Of a stretch of 64,000 nucleotides of DNA, positions 8,806 through 17,573 are shown one piece after another. The translations under genes and the position numbers were made by a program. The DNA comes from SZUA-442 sp963792405 (GTDB lineage Bacteria > Actinomycetota > Acidimicrobiia > Spongiisociales > UBA5794). The stretch spans positions 1,984,001-2,048,000 of the forward strand of contig CAWBVU010000006.1 of NCBI GenBank assembly GCA_963792405.1, read 5' to 3'. Below the pieces are notes generated by a model. It was not told the DNA's origin. It saw only the letters and a program-made list of their open reading frames with translations, and did no database searches. Each line of letters begins with the position of its first letter. The first letter of the stretch is position 1.

Positions 8806-8959
8806 CGAGCTGCGCCTGGCCGCTCCGGATCCCTGACCTCGGGGGTTCGATGCCGGGGCGCCTTCGTGATGTAACCGCAGATGCTCGATTCGATCCAATG
8901 ACCGAGGGGCGCGTCTGTCGCGCATCCGCCCTCGGCACAGGCGAAGTGGGAGGTCACGT

Positions 8960-9658
8960 ATGTCATTCTGGGATCGATTGCTGGAGGAGCTGAGAACGCT
9001 CGGGGAGACCATCGTCGAATGGGCGATTCTGATCGGGATCGCGCTGGTCGTGCTCGTGATCGGCCGCTGGATCCTCCAGTGGGTGCGGCGCATCATCCAA
9101 CGGGTCCTCGGAGCGTCGTGGCTCGACGGTGTGTGGCAGAGGTCGGGCGTCGACAAGGCCCTCGAGCCCACTGGCCAGTCAGCTGCATCGATCACGGCCA
9201 CGATCATCTACGGCTACCTGTTCGTCGGCCTGTGGCTCATCGTCGTCCGCATCCTGAAGCTCGACACCATCGAGGACCTCCTCGAGCGGCTCCTCGCGTG
9301 GATTCCGCTCCTGCTCCTCGCTGCGGTCATCGTCATCGTTGCGGCCACGGTCGCGAGCTGGACGGCGGATCTCGTGCGCCCATTCGCGGCCGACAGGCAC
9401 GTGCCATGGCTGACGTGGTTGATCCAGATCAGCATCATCGTGTTCGGCGCACTGTTCGCCCTGGACATCCTCGACATCACGTTCGCCGAGGACGTGGTGA
9501 AGATCATCATTGCGGCCGCAGGGATCGCCCTCGCCATCGCGTTCGGCGTGGGAGGCATCGACGCAGCGAAGCAGTGGTGGGGCAAGTACGCCACACCAGG
9601 CGCCTCAGAGAGAGTCGAAGCGAGGGTCGAGAGCGAGCACCGCCCCGACCAGGGCTGA
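8960..9658 (+). CDS. Mechanosensitive-channel-like integral membrane protein
   Basis: A 232-residue protein with about four transmembrane helices (around 18-38, 75-97, 108-130 and 150-200). The last pair contains the glycine/alanine-rich IAAAGIALAIAFGVGGIDAA, reminiscent of the pore-lining conserved TM helix of MscS/CmpX-type proteins. A charged C-terminal tail follows. It lacks a full MscS beta domain, so it belongs to the short TM-helix type. A role in osmotic or envelope stress is plausible but inferred from family only. Confidence 0.72.
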   Translation: MSFWDRLLEELRTLGETIVEWAILIGIALVVLVIGRWILQWVRRIIQRVLGASWLDGVWQRSGVDKALEPTGQSAASITATIIYGYLFVGLWLIVVRILKLDTIEDLLERLLAWIPLLLLAAVIVIVAATVASWTADLVRPFAADRHVPWLTWLIQISIIVFGALFALDILDITFAEDVVKIIIAAAGIALAIAFGVGGIDAAKQWWGKYATPGASERVEARVESEHRPDQG

Positions 9659-9684
9659 CTCGAGACCGGCACCAGATCATCGAC

Positions 9685-9713
9685 GCGGGCTCCGGGGTCC
9701 ACCCGGGGCCCGC
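9685..9713. terminator. GC-rich hairpin between convergent genes
   Basis: GCGGGC (9685-9690) pairs with GCCCGC (9708-9713), with further G/C pairing possible inside. It lies in the gap between two convergent genes and could act in both directions. No T-run follows. Confidence 0.45.
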
Positions 9714-9728
9714 TCGTTCGTGGGTCGA

Positions 9729-10103
9729 TCAGACGCTGGCCAGCGGATCGTCGGCGTTCTCCGGCAGGTCGGTTCCGCAGAACTGGCATGCGGGGAGCCC
9801 TGCAGCGACCTTCGCACCGCAGCGGTGGCACACGCCCGGCTGGGGAGTACGCCGCCCGTCGACGACGCCGTCGGTCGCGTCGATCTGCTCGATGCGTGAC
9901 CTCAGGTCATCGGCGGTGAAGCCGCGCTCCTCGAGGAGGGACCACATGGCGTCCATCGCCAGCACGAGGCGATCCACCCGTTCATGGAGGTCCAGCACGT
10001 CATCACGCGCACCGCGGGAGGGGGCACTCGAGAGGCTCGCGAGGCGCGCCGACTGGCGGCCATGCTGGCCGAGGACATACCCGGTGAGGAACGTCAGCCC
10101 CAT
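9729..10103 (-). CDS. Small zinc-ribbon protein with N-terminal hydrophobic segment
   Basis: A 124-residue protein if read from the ATG at 10103 (MGLTFLTGYVLG); the longer open frame upstream has the look of untranslated leader. After the hydrophobic N-terminus comes a helical, probably coiled-coil stretch (VLDLHERVDRLVLAMDAMW). A C-terminal zinc ribbon follows, CHRCG then CQFCG, a CxxC pair near residues 95-115. No enzyme family is recognised. It may be a membrane-tethered adaptor. Confidence 0.65.
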   Translation of the reverse strand: MGLTFLTGYVLGQHGRQSARLASLSSAPSRGARDDVLDLHERVDRLVLAMDAMWSLLEERGFTADDLRSRIEQIDATDGVVDGRRTPQPGVCHRCGAKVAAGLPACQFCGTDLPENADDPLASV

Positions 10104-10256
10104 CCACGTTGTTTCGACAGGAGCGACGCAGGGCTTGACTCGTTCTCGACACCAGGCGCACGACACCGGCTGACCCACCCGGACTCCCGGACCAGGCCCC
10201 CGGATCCATGTGAGGCCTCCGAGGTGTCCGTTCGAGGGCTGCCCCCTCGTCCCCTC

Positions 10257-10292
10257 GCTCGTCACTCAGTCCAGGCTCGTCACTCAGTCCAG
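10257..10292. repeat. 18-bp perfect tandem duplication
   Basis: The 18-mer GCTCGTCACTCAGTCCAG occurs twice head to tail (10257-10274 and 10275-10292). The second copy contains the stop codon of the DUF5671 gene. It looks like a recent replication-slippage event; the extra copy lies outside the coding frame. Confidence 0.85.
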
Positions 10293-11978
10293 CGGAAGGA
10301 CCTCGAACCGGTCTCCCGTCGTCACGACCACGACTCGCTCGTGGGTCTCCGCGTCGAGCACGCGCAGGACCGCCTCGACCGAGTCCTCGAACGACGGCGG
10401 CGCCGATGCGTGCAGGCGGCGGATGCGATAGTGGGCGGCACTCATGGCCGACGCGAGCGCCTCTCCGTCCTCGGACACCAGGATCACCTCGCGCACGGCG
10501 TGCACAGGGGCGGGTGTGAGGGTCGCTCGGTCGCCGAGGAGGCTGCGGACGTGGTACCAACCCACCCCCGCAGTGGCCAGCACGAGGGCGACGGGGACCG
10601 CCACCGTGTCGAGCGTTCCCCTTCCGAAGGTGCCCTCGACGAGGTCCTGGACCGCGAGGTAGATCGTCATGATCAGGCCGACCAGGGCCGTGCCGCAGGC
10701 GACACCCACGACCACCGGCAGATAGATCCTCCTGCTCATCGACAGCCCGACGACGGCGGGATCACCGCGCCACTCACGCTGGACGCGCCGCCAGTGGAGC
10801 GCCCACAGTGGCGCCCCGACGATCAGCAGCGTCAGCGCCACAGCGATCGCGCTTCCGTCCGACCCCGTGATCTCCACTCCGGCGAGGGCACGCACCCCGT
10901 AGGCGATGAGGGTGGCGACACCGCCGACCCCGACGGCGAGTCCGACGGCGGCCAGGAGGTAGTCGTACACGCGGTCGATCTCCGAGCGGACCCCGGTCCT
11001 TCGCGTGCCGAGCACCGAGCGGTGATAGACCCACGATGCCCCTCCGACCACGAGAACGGCGAGGGCGGCAGGGATCCCCTCGAAGTACGACGATGCGCTC
11101 TCCGAAGTGTCGCCGAGGAACCAGTCGAGCCCGAAGAACAGCGCGGTCGCCGCCCCTGCGACGCTCATGAGCACGCCGGCGAGGACACCCGCGAGGAGGA
11201 CGTAGGCCGTCCACAGTGGCCTGCGGGCTTCGCGGCGCGTCACACGGAGCCAGTACCAGCCCCACACGACCGCCGCGACCGTCACGATCGCGATCGCGGG
11301 GGCGAGGTCATCCCAGCGGCCACCGATCGACGGCACGTCGAAGACCGAGTCGTACGCCCAACTCGATGCGATCCCGAGGGAAACGGCTCCGGAGGCGAGT
11401 GCCACGGACAGGCCTGTGAAGGAGCCGATGAGATGCTCGACCCACATCTTGTCGGGGTCGCCGAAGCGGTCTGCGGCCCACCGATGGCTGATCCAGCCGA
11501 GGCCCCAGATGACGAGGCCGATGAGGCTGGCGGTCGCGAGCCCATCACCGGCAAGGGCCTCGCCGAGCAGGCTCGCCGCAGAGATGATCGATGCCACGAG
11601 GGATCCGACAAGGGCACCCGTGAGGTAGGCGGCCCACCCGAAGGATCTCGACTCCTCCGGATCGTCGCGCAGCCGCGATCGCGTGTAGAGGGCGAGCCCC
11701 ACGTACACGGGGACACCGACGACCAGGAACGCCACGGATCGTGCGATCAGGTCCGTCTCGTCGGTCACGCCCTCCGCGGACACGAACAGGGCCTCCAGGA
11801 CCCCGGCGAGCCCGAAGCCGACGAGGGCGAGCGCGGCCAGCATTGCGAGGTACTGGAAGAGGCGGCGGATGAGCACGCCGACGCTCTCGCCCGTCTGCGC
11901 CCGTCCCTTCCCCACGGCACGGACGATCAGCACCACGATCCCGATCAGGACCAACAGATTGAGGAGTCCAACGAACAT
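10284..11978 (-). CDS. DUF5671-type polytopic membrane protein
   Basis: A 564-residue protein from the ATG at 11978 (GGAAGG ribosome site); the upstream gene ends 3 nt before it. About 14 transmembrane helices occur in repeated groups of three to four. Each group is separated by a polar segment such as RREARRPLWTAYVLLAG or SRSFGWAAYLTGALVGS, as in repeated DUF5671 domains. The last 90 residues are a soluble alpha/beta tail ending in VVVVTTGDRFEVLPLD. The function of the family is unknown. It is co-transcribed with the small anchored protein upstream. Confidence 0.75.
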   Translation of the reverse strand: MFVGLLNLLVLIGIVVLIVRAVGKGRAQTGESVGVLIRRLFQYLAMLAALALVGFGLAGVLEALFVSAEGVTDETDLIARSVAFLVVGVPVYVGLALYTRSRLRDDPEESRSFGWAAYLTGALVGSLVASIISAASLLGEALAGDGLATASLIGLVIWGLGWISHRWAADRFGDPDKMWVEHLIGSFTGLSVALASGAVSLGIASSWAYDSVFDVPSIGGRWDDLAPAIAIVTVAAVVWGWYWLRVTRREARRPLWTAYVLLAGVLAGVLMSVAGAATALFFGLDWFLGDTSESASSYFEGIPAALAVLVVGGASWVYHRSVLGTRRTGVRSEIDRVYDYLLAAVGLAVGVGGVATLIAYGVRALAGVEITGSDGSAIAVALTLLIVGAPLWALHWRRVQREWRGDPAVVGLSMSRRIYLPVVVGVACGTALVGLIMTIYLAVQDLVEGTFGRGTLDTVAVPVALVLATAGVGWYHVRSLLGDRATLTPAPVHAVREVILVSEDGEALASAMSAAHYRIRRLHASAPPSFEDSVEAVLRVLDAETHERVVVVTTGDRFEVLPLD

Positions 11979-11980
11979 GA

Positions 11981-12430
11981 TCAACCTTCCGTGCAGTGGA
12001 GTGGCCATGGAGGACCGGAGATCAGCCACCGATCACCGGTGTGGTCCATGGTGAGGACCTCGTCGAATGTGTACGAATCGAGTGACAGCGGGTTGTCGTC
12101 ATACGTCTCGGTGATCCGCACCACGACCGTGGCCGACGTGTCGTCCTGGTCGACATCCACGATCACGACACGGAGGCGATCGCTCGCCTCGAGGAACTGC
12201 CGCAGGCGATCGGGGCAGGCTTCGCTGAGGTCGGACGTCAGGAGCGCATCGGCCGCGACGACGTCGCGGTCGATCAGGGCCTGGTAGTAGTCGTGGACCG
12301 TCGCCTCGGGCGTTCCGGGCTCGGGTCCCGGCGACGAGCCGGAGGCGAGGATGACCCCGATGATGGCGAGCACCACGACGGCACCGACAGCCACCAGCAT
12401 GATCGACCGGGTGCGGACGATCGTGTCCAT
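11981..12430 (-). CDS. Membrane-anchored NTF2-like protein
   Basis: A 149-residue protein from the ATG at 12430. One N-terminal transmembrane helix (about 8-30, IMLVAVGAVVVLAIIGVILA) is followed by a small extracytoplasmic domain starting PEATVHDYYQALIDRDV. That domain has the helix-then-sheet pattern of NTF2/DUF4878-like domains. It has no lipobox cysteine. It precedes the DUF5671 membrane protein with a 2-nt gap, so the two are likely one operon. The role is unknown. Confidence 0.65.
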   Translation of the reverse strand: MDTIVRTRSIMLVAVGAVVVLAIIGVILASGSSPGPEPGTPEATVHDYYQALIDRDVVAADALLTSDLSEACPDRLRQFLEASDRLRVVIVDVDQDDTSATVVVRITETYDDNPLSLDSYTFDEVLTMDHTGDRWLISGPPWPLHCTEG

Positions 12431-12534
12431 ACCACCATCATCCGCCCGCTCCGGATCGCTGTCGATGGGGAGTTCTGGTGCGGGACCCTCACACGATCGG
12501 TCGACGTGGCGGTCCCCGCCTCGCCCGAGACGCG

Positions 12535-14277
12535 TCAGGCGACCGGTCCGCTCGAGACCGGTGTCGTCCGGTGGGACTCTGCTCGCTCCTCGACCGCGAG
12601 CGACGCCCTGGCCGGGAGGAAGACGGTGAAGCACGCTCCGCCGAGCTCCTCGGAGCGTCGGTAGCTCGCCGTCCCACCGTGGGCGACGGCGATGGCGTTG
12701 ACGATCGCGAGACCGATCCCCGACCCGGGGATCGCCGCGTTCAGGCGGTTCGGGCCACGCTCGAACCGGTCCCAGACCCTCACCTCGTGTCGCTTTGGTA
12801 TCCCGTCACCGTCGTCGTGGACCTCGATGATCACGTCCGAACCGCGCGTCACGACCCGAACGAGGCGGTTCGGGCCCCCATACCGATCGGCGTTGCTGAG
12901 GAGGTTGACGAACACCTGTTGGATCCGATTCGGATCCACGTAGGCGATGAGCGATGGATCGCACTCGACCGTCACGGATCGCTCGGAGATGCCCGCCGCG
13001 GGGATCGACCTTCGAGCCACCGCGAGCAGCGACACCGGTGCGAGGTCGAGGCGAAGGTCCTTGCCGGAGTCGCGTGCGAGCATGATGAGATCGGACACGA
13101 TGCGCGCCATGTAGTCGGCCTGCTGGTGGACGATGGCGAGCATCTGGTCCCGCTCACCCTCGTCGAGCGTGCCACCACCCTCCTGGAGCAGCTCGACGAA
13201 GCCGACGATCGAGGTCAGCGGTGTGCGCAGCTCGTGGGAGATCGTCGACACGAGGGCGTTGCGCTGCTGCTCGATGTACCGGCGGTTCTCGACGATCGCC
13301 ACCGCCTGCCGCCCGATGACGAGGAGTCCGACGAGCACCGTCGCACCGAGGAGCACGGGATCGGCGACCCCCGTCCCAACGAGGTAGGTCTCGAGGATGA
13401 AGACGGTGAGCATCCCGACGGCTGGGAGGTACGGGGCGATCACCGTCCACAGCGGTGGTTCGCGCTCCGCGTACTGCCTCGTCGGGGTGCCGGGTGACAG
13501 GAGCAGGGCCGACCCGAAGAAGGCGGCGAGGGCGATGAGGTTCATGACGTACACCGGCTCGGCCTCCTCGAAGGATCCGGTGTGGCCCGCAACGAGGAAG
13601 AGGATGTCCCCGACCACTTGGAACACGATCCCGATGCTGAACAGCGCGAACCTCGGATCGAACCGGTAGACCGACCGGCGCAGCAGGACGAGCATCGCCA
13701 CGGTGAGGGCGATGAGGTCGAGGAACGGGTAGATGCCACCGATGATGCGGACGCTGGCAGGCGACCCCTGGAGGTCCTCCAGGAGGACCGACAGCACGTA
13801 GAACCACAGCAGGGCGCCGATGGACACGGCCCCGATCAGGCCGTCGAGCACCATCCTCGATCGCTGCATCGGCGATCCCTGGAGGTGGGGCAACACGGAG
13901 AACCCGACGATGATCGCGGCGTAGGTGCCGAAGAAGAACAAATCGGGCCACCCGAATGTCGGGGCATCACCGACGAACAGGTACACGGCGCCCACGGTGA
14001 GGACGCCGAATGCCCCGATGAGCATGCCCCCACCGATCAGCGACCACCCGAGCCGCTCCCTGCCCTCCAGCGCCGCCGCGCGCGACAGGAAGAGCCACCC
14101 CGTCACGAGAGAGCCGACGAAGACGCCGAGGGCGCCTGCGGCATCCGCAGCCTCGTTCGGCGCGACGAGGGTGACCACGCCGCAGATCGCGAGGAATGCG
14201 AACATCGCCACCGCACCCGGCATGAGCGCGGGGCCGGCGCCCGGTCCGTGTCGCGAGGCGCGGGGAAGCAAGGCCAT
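12535..14277 (-). CDS. Multi-pass membrane sensor histidine kinase
   Basis: A 580-residue protein from the ATG at 14277. Residues about 20-315 hold roughly nine transmembrane helices without a large extracytoplasmic loop, so the ligand is probably membrane-soluble or sensed within the bilayer. The kinase core follows: H-box ISHELRTPLTSIVGF with the phospho-accepting His near residue 348, N-box VNLLSNADRYG, G1 DDGDGIP, and G2 GSGIGLAIV. No receiver domain is fused and no response regulator is adjacent. It lies 41 nt downstream of, and on the same strand as, the alpha-oxoamine synthase gene, an arrangement resembling autoinducer synthase/sensor pairs. Confidence 0.88.
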   Translation of the reverse strand: MALLPRASRHGPGAGPALMPGAVAMFAFLAICGVVTLVAPNEAADAAGALGVFVGSLVTGWLFLSRAAALEGRERLGWSLIGGGMLIGAFGVLTVGAVYLFVGDAPTFGWPDLFFFGTYAAIIVGFSVLPHLQGSPMQRSRMVLDGLIGAVSIGALLWFYVLSVLLEDLQGSPASVRIIGGIYPFLDLIALTVAMLVLLRRSVYRFDPRFALFSIGIVFQVVGDILFLVAGHTGSFEEAEPVYVMNLIALAAFFGSALLLSPGTPTRQYAEREPPLWTVIAPYLPAVGMLTVFILETYLVGTGVADPVLLGATVLVGLLVIGRQAVAIVENRRYIEQQRNALVSTISHELRTPLTSIVGFVELLQEGGGTLDEGERDQMLAIVHQQADYMARIVSDLIMLARDSGKDLRLDLAPVSLLAVARRSIPAAGISERSVTVECDPSLIAYVDPNRIQQVFVNLLSNADRYGGPNRLVRVVTRGSDVIIEVHDDGDGIPKRHEVRVWDRFERGPNRLNAAIPGSGIGLAIVNAIAVAHGGTASYRRSEELGGACFTVFLPARASLAVEERAESHRTTPVSSGPVA

Positions 14278-14318
14278 GGAGTAACCATCGGCGCGACGCG
14301 ACCCCGGGTGAAGGCGCT

Positions 14319-15566
14319 TCAGCGCAGGTCGACGTAGATCTCGAGGGGTCGATACAGCTCGGGCAGATGCCGTGTGAGCGAGTCCATGAAGGCCTCGAGG
14401 TGGGCATCCGTGTGGTAGATCGTGTTCGTGAACCGGAAGCCCTCCATCCCGATCGGCACGACGGGGAAGCCTGCGAGGTTCACGTAGAAGCCATCCGCCA
14501 TCATGCGACGCGCGAGCTCGAGGGCGTTCTCGGGTGATCCCGCCCGCACGTACCACAGCGGCGTGCGCTCGAGGGACATGACGGGGATCTGGTGTTCGAT
14601 CAACCTCTCACGGACGTAGTCGATCTGTGCCATCAGTCGCGCCGCCCTCGCATCGCGTTCCGGCGTGAGATGGATGTCGGCTGCCGCCACCGCCGCTCCG
14701 AGCTCAGCGGGATGCAGCGGACCCGAGAACGAGAAGGTGGCGCCCGCACGGAGCACGCTCTCCGCCATCACCCCATCCGGGAGGACGAGGACCGCGCCAC
14801 CCGCCCCCCACGACTTCGCGAGGGACCCGATGACGATCATCCGCTCGTGGAGTGGGGTCTGCGAGAGCACGTGCCCGTTGCCGTTCGGCCCCCTCCACCC
14901 GACGCCGTGGGCATCGTCGAAGTACACGTGCAGATTCGGATGCCTATCGAGGAGCTCCACGATGTCGGGCACGGGTGCCGTGTCGCCGTACATGGAGTAG
15001 ACGCCATCGGCGAGGTACCACACCTTGGGGTGCCGCCCTGCGGACTCCCGTAGCGCCGCACTGAGTGCCGCCATGTCGTTGTGGGGGAGATCGACGACCG
15101 TGGCACCGAACCCCCGAAGGAGCTGCGCCGTCAACTGGACCGAGGCGTGCACCTGATGGTCCATGAGCACCAGGTCGGACGCCCCCACGAGGACGGGGAG
15201 CACCGACAGGTGGCCGAGCGTCGTGGTCGTGGGAATCAGGATGCGTCCACCGAATATCCGGAGGAGACGCTCCTCGAGGTCCGTGTACAGGTCGACCGAG
15301 GTGTAGGCCGCGGACGACGAGAACACGGGGCCGTACTTCTCGATCGCGGCAATCGCTCCCGCCTTCAGGCGCCGATCCACGTTCAGACCGAGGTAGGCGC
15401 AGGAGCCGAAGTTGACGAGCTTGGTCCCACCGATGGTGATGGACTCACCGGTCGGTGACTGGTCCTCGACGCGGAGCCTCACCAGGCCGTGGTCGATGGC
15501 CAGCCCGATGTTGTACTCGATGAATCGAAGCAGCTCTTCACGCTGTGCGGCTGCGTCCACGTCCAC
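14319..15566 (-). CDS. Alpha-oxoamine synthase family PLP enzyme
   Basis: A 415-residue protein from a GTG with AGGAGG 8 nt upstream. Its features match the 8-amino-7-oxononanoate synthase / 2-amino-3-ketobutyrate CoA ligase / CqsA group: FGSCAYLGL, the pyridoxal-stacking histidine in MDHQVHASVQ (H140), DDAHGVGW (D217/H220), and the Schiff-base lysine in GSLAKSWGAGGA (K251). The enzyme would condense an amino acid with an acyl-CoA or acyl carrier. No biotin genes are nearby, so a biotin role is not supported by context. The adjacent sensor kinase raises a CqsA/LqsA-like signal-synthesis role (alpha-hydroxyketone or aminoketone), which is inference. Confidence 0.85.
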   Translation of the reverse strand: MDVDAAAQREELLRFIEYNIGLAIDHGLVRLRVEDQSPTGESITIGGTKLVNFGSCAYLGLNVDRRLKAGAIAAIEKYGPVFSSSAAYTSVDLYTDLEERLLRIFGGRILIPTTTTLGHLSVLPVLVGASDLVLMDHQVHASVQLTAQLLRGFGATVVDLPHNDMAALSAALRESAGRHPKVWYLADGVYSMYGDTAPVPDIVELLDRHPNLHVYFDDAHGVGWRGPNGNGHVLSQTPLHERMIVIGSLAKSWGAGGAVLVLPDGVMAESVLRAGATFSFSGPLHPAELGAAVAAADIHLTPERDARAARLMAQIDYVRERLIEHQIPVMSLERTPLWYVRAGSPENALELARRMMADGFYVNLAGFPVVPIGMEGFRFTNTIYHTDAHLEAFMDSLTRHLPELYRPLEIYVDLR

Positions 15567-15663
15567 GGCGGGGACCTCCTACCGACCCGTCGTCACCCAC
15601 CGCGACCTTATCGGCCGATGGCCGGACATCGCGGTATCGTCGCCGACTCGACGACGGGGGCGC

Positions 15664-17520
15664 CTAGGGCAGATCGCCGACGAAGCCCGACACGGGAACG
15701 AGGGCCGAGGAGGCGCCGCCGACCACGGTGTCGGCGTTCCCCGCAGAGTTCGCGTACCGAAGGTACAGCGTCCGCGTCGATGGTCGGAACACACCGGGGG
15801 AGTCGACGTCGTTCGCGGTCCAGTCCCCCGTCACGAATCGGTCGTGCGGGTCGCCGTAGATGAAGGACGTGTCGGCGATCCCCTGGGTGTGGGAGTTGCG
15901 CTGGTACACGAGCCCGGTCGTCGGCCGGTACAGGCCGAAGGTGTCGATGCCGTCGCCATCGAAGTCACCTGCGAACGGCACGTCGCCGACGTCACCGAAG
16001 AGGTAGTCGGCTGTGGCAGCGCCGAGGCCCCCGTCCGCACTGCCGAGTACGTCGATGACGAAGAACCGCCCCTCCGATGGGCGGTAGAGCCCCACGGTGT
16101 CGCACCCGTCGCCGTCGAAGTCACCAGCGAGGGGCACATCGCCCGGGTTCCCGAAGTAGAAGGTGACGTCCGCCGTTCCCTGCGCGTTGGTGTTGCGCAG
16201 GTAGACGTATCCGTCCGACTGTCGGTAGAGGCCGGGCGTGGCGATGCCGTCGCAGTCCCAGTCACCCATGAACGGTGCATCGCCCGGGTTCCCGTAGTAG
16301 AACGACCGCGTATCGCCTTCGACATCGGTGACCCACCACAGCCCCGTCGTCGGATCCACGAGACCCGGCGAGTCGCCTCCGGGAGCGCCCACGAAGGTGG
16401 CGGGGGGCGTCGCGGAGATCGTCGAATTGGTGACGAGCGGGAAGCCGGCCCTCGCAATGATGAAGAAGCCCGGGTAGGCCCTGGTCTCGAAGTCGTCTGA
16501 CGGGTTGGCCACGATGTAGGAGTCCTGGACATACAGCTCGCCCGTGCGATTGTTGGACACGTAGAAGACGGCTCCCCCTCCGGCGCGGGCGTGGTTGCGC
16601 TCCATCCGGGTGCCGAGGATGCGCAGTGTGTAGGTGTTGCCGTCCAGGGCGATCGCCCCTCCATTGCCCCCGCCCGGAGTTCCGGGCTTGGCGGGGTTGG
16701 CCCCCCAGCCGGTGGTGTCGTTGTCCGTGAACAGGCTGTTGATGATCGTCCATGACACGCCGATGCTCGACAACGCACCTCCGTTGGAACAGACGTTGCC
16801 GAGGCCAGGTCCACCGCCGAAGGTGCTGTTCACGACGTACACGGGGAGGGTGTTGAACTGGCTGAAGACGCGGACGGCCCCGCCTCCCACGTCGGGCCCG
16901 ACGTCCGCACAGACATTGGTGAAGAACCTCGAGTTCACGATCTTGAAGCGGCCGCCGCGTACCCAGATCGCACCCCCGCCGTCGTACTCGAGCTCCGCCT
17001 TCGCATTGCCGTTGACGAAGGTGAGGTTCTGCACGGTCAGCTCGGGGTAGGGCTGGTTCTGGCAGTGGCTGGTCGTCCACACCTGTGCGGGGTCACACGT
17101 GTTCATGTAGAGGATCCGGACGGCATTCCGGCCGTCGAGCGTGACCTTGCCTCCTCCGTCGATCACCACGATGTCGGAGGCATCGTTGACGACCTTGGCG
17201 GTCTCCTCCATCGCGATGGTCACCGGATCCGGGCCGCAATCGAAGGTGATGACGCCTCCCGCAGCGACCGCGGCGACGACCGCCGCCGAGGTGCACGAGG
17301 CCGCGGTGCCGTTGCCCACCACCCTGTCGGGTCGCGATGTGTCGACTTCCGCGGCCTCGGCGGGAATCGGTGCCACGCCGTCCGGATTGCCTGCTGGCGG
17401 ATACGAGTCGGCACGGGATACGTCGGGCGAGAGCGCCACGACGAGGGCGAGCGTGCACACAACCACGGCGACGCGCTCGAGGGCACGGCGAGGTGTGCCG
17501 AAGACCGGGTGGACTGCCAT
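15664..17520 (-). CDS. Secreted parallel beta-helix protein with Asp-rich C-terminal repeats
   Basis: A 618-residue protein from the ATG at 17520. It has an N-terminal signal peptide (hydrophobic VAVVVCTLALVVALS, cleavage after SRA). About residues 60-400 resemble a right-handed parallel beta-helix with short N-T/S-F/I turns such as VNSTFGGG and INSLFTDND. From about residue 405, four or five repeats of about 50 residues follow, each with a core like GDFDGDGCDTVGLYRPSEG and YFGNPGDVP, probably calcium-binding beta-propeller (FG-GAP/VCBS-like) blades. There is no sortase motif. Binding or cleavage of polysaccharide at the cell surface is plausible but unproven. Confidence 0.8.
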   Translation of the reverse strand: MAVHPVFGTPRRALERVAVVVCTLALVVALSPDVSRADSYPPAGNPDGVAPIPAEAAEVDTSRPDRVVGNGTAASCTSAAVVAAVAAGGVITFDCGPDPVTIAMEETAKVVNDASDIVVIDGGGKVTLDGRNAVRILYMNTCDPAQVWTTSHCQNQPYPELTVQNLTFVNGNAKAELEYDGGGAIWVRGGRFKIVNSRFFTNVCADVGPDVGGGAVRVFSQFNTLPVYVVNSTFGGGPGLGNVCSNGGALSSIGVSWTIINSLFTDNDTTGWGANPAKPGTPGGGNGGAIALDGNTYTLRILGTRMERNHARAGGGAVFYVSNNRTGELYVQDSYIVANPSDDFETRAYPGFFIIARAGFPLVTNSTISATPPATFVGAPGGDSPGLVDPTTGLWWVTDVEGDTRSFYYGNPGDAPFMGDWDCDGIATPGLYRQSDGYVYLRNTNAQGTADVTFYFGNPGDVPLAGDFDGDGCDTVGLYRPSEGRFFVIDVLGSADGGLGAATADYLFGDVGDVPFAGDFDGDGIDTFGLYRPTTGLVYQRNSHTQGIADTSFIYGDPHDRFVTGDWTANDVDSPGVFRPSTRTLYLRYANSAGNADTVVGGASSALVPVSGFVGDLP

Positions 17521-17526
17521 GTCCGC

Positions 17527-17532
17527 AAGGTA
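17527..17532 (-). promoter_or_regulatory. Leaderless-type -10 element (TACCTT)
   Basis: On the minus strand TACCTT is followed by 6 nt and then the ATG of the beta-helix gene. No ribosome site lies between them. Confidence 0.4.
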
Positions 17533-17573
17533 TCGGCACGCGGCCCGAAGACCTTGACTCGGCGTGGGAGGAC

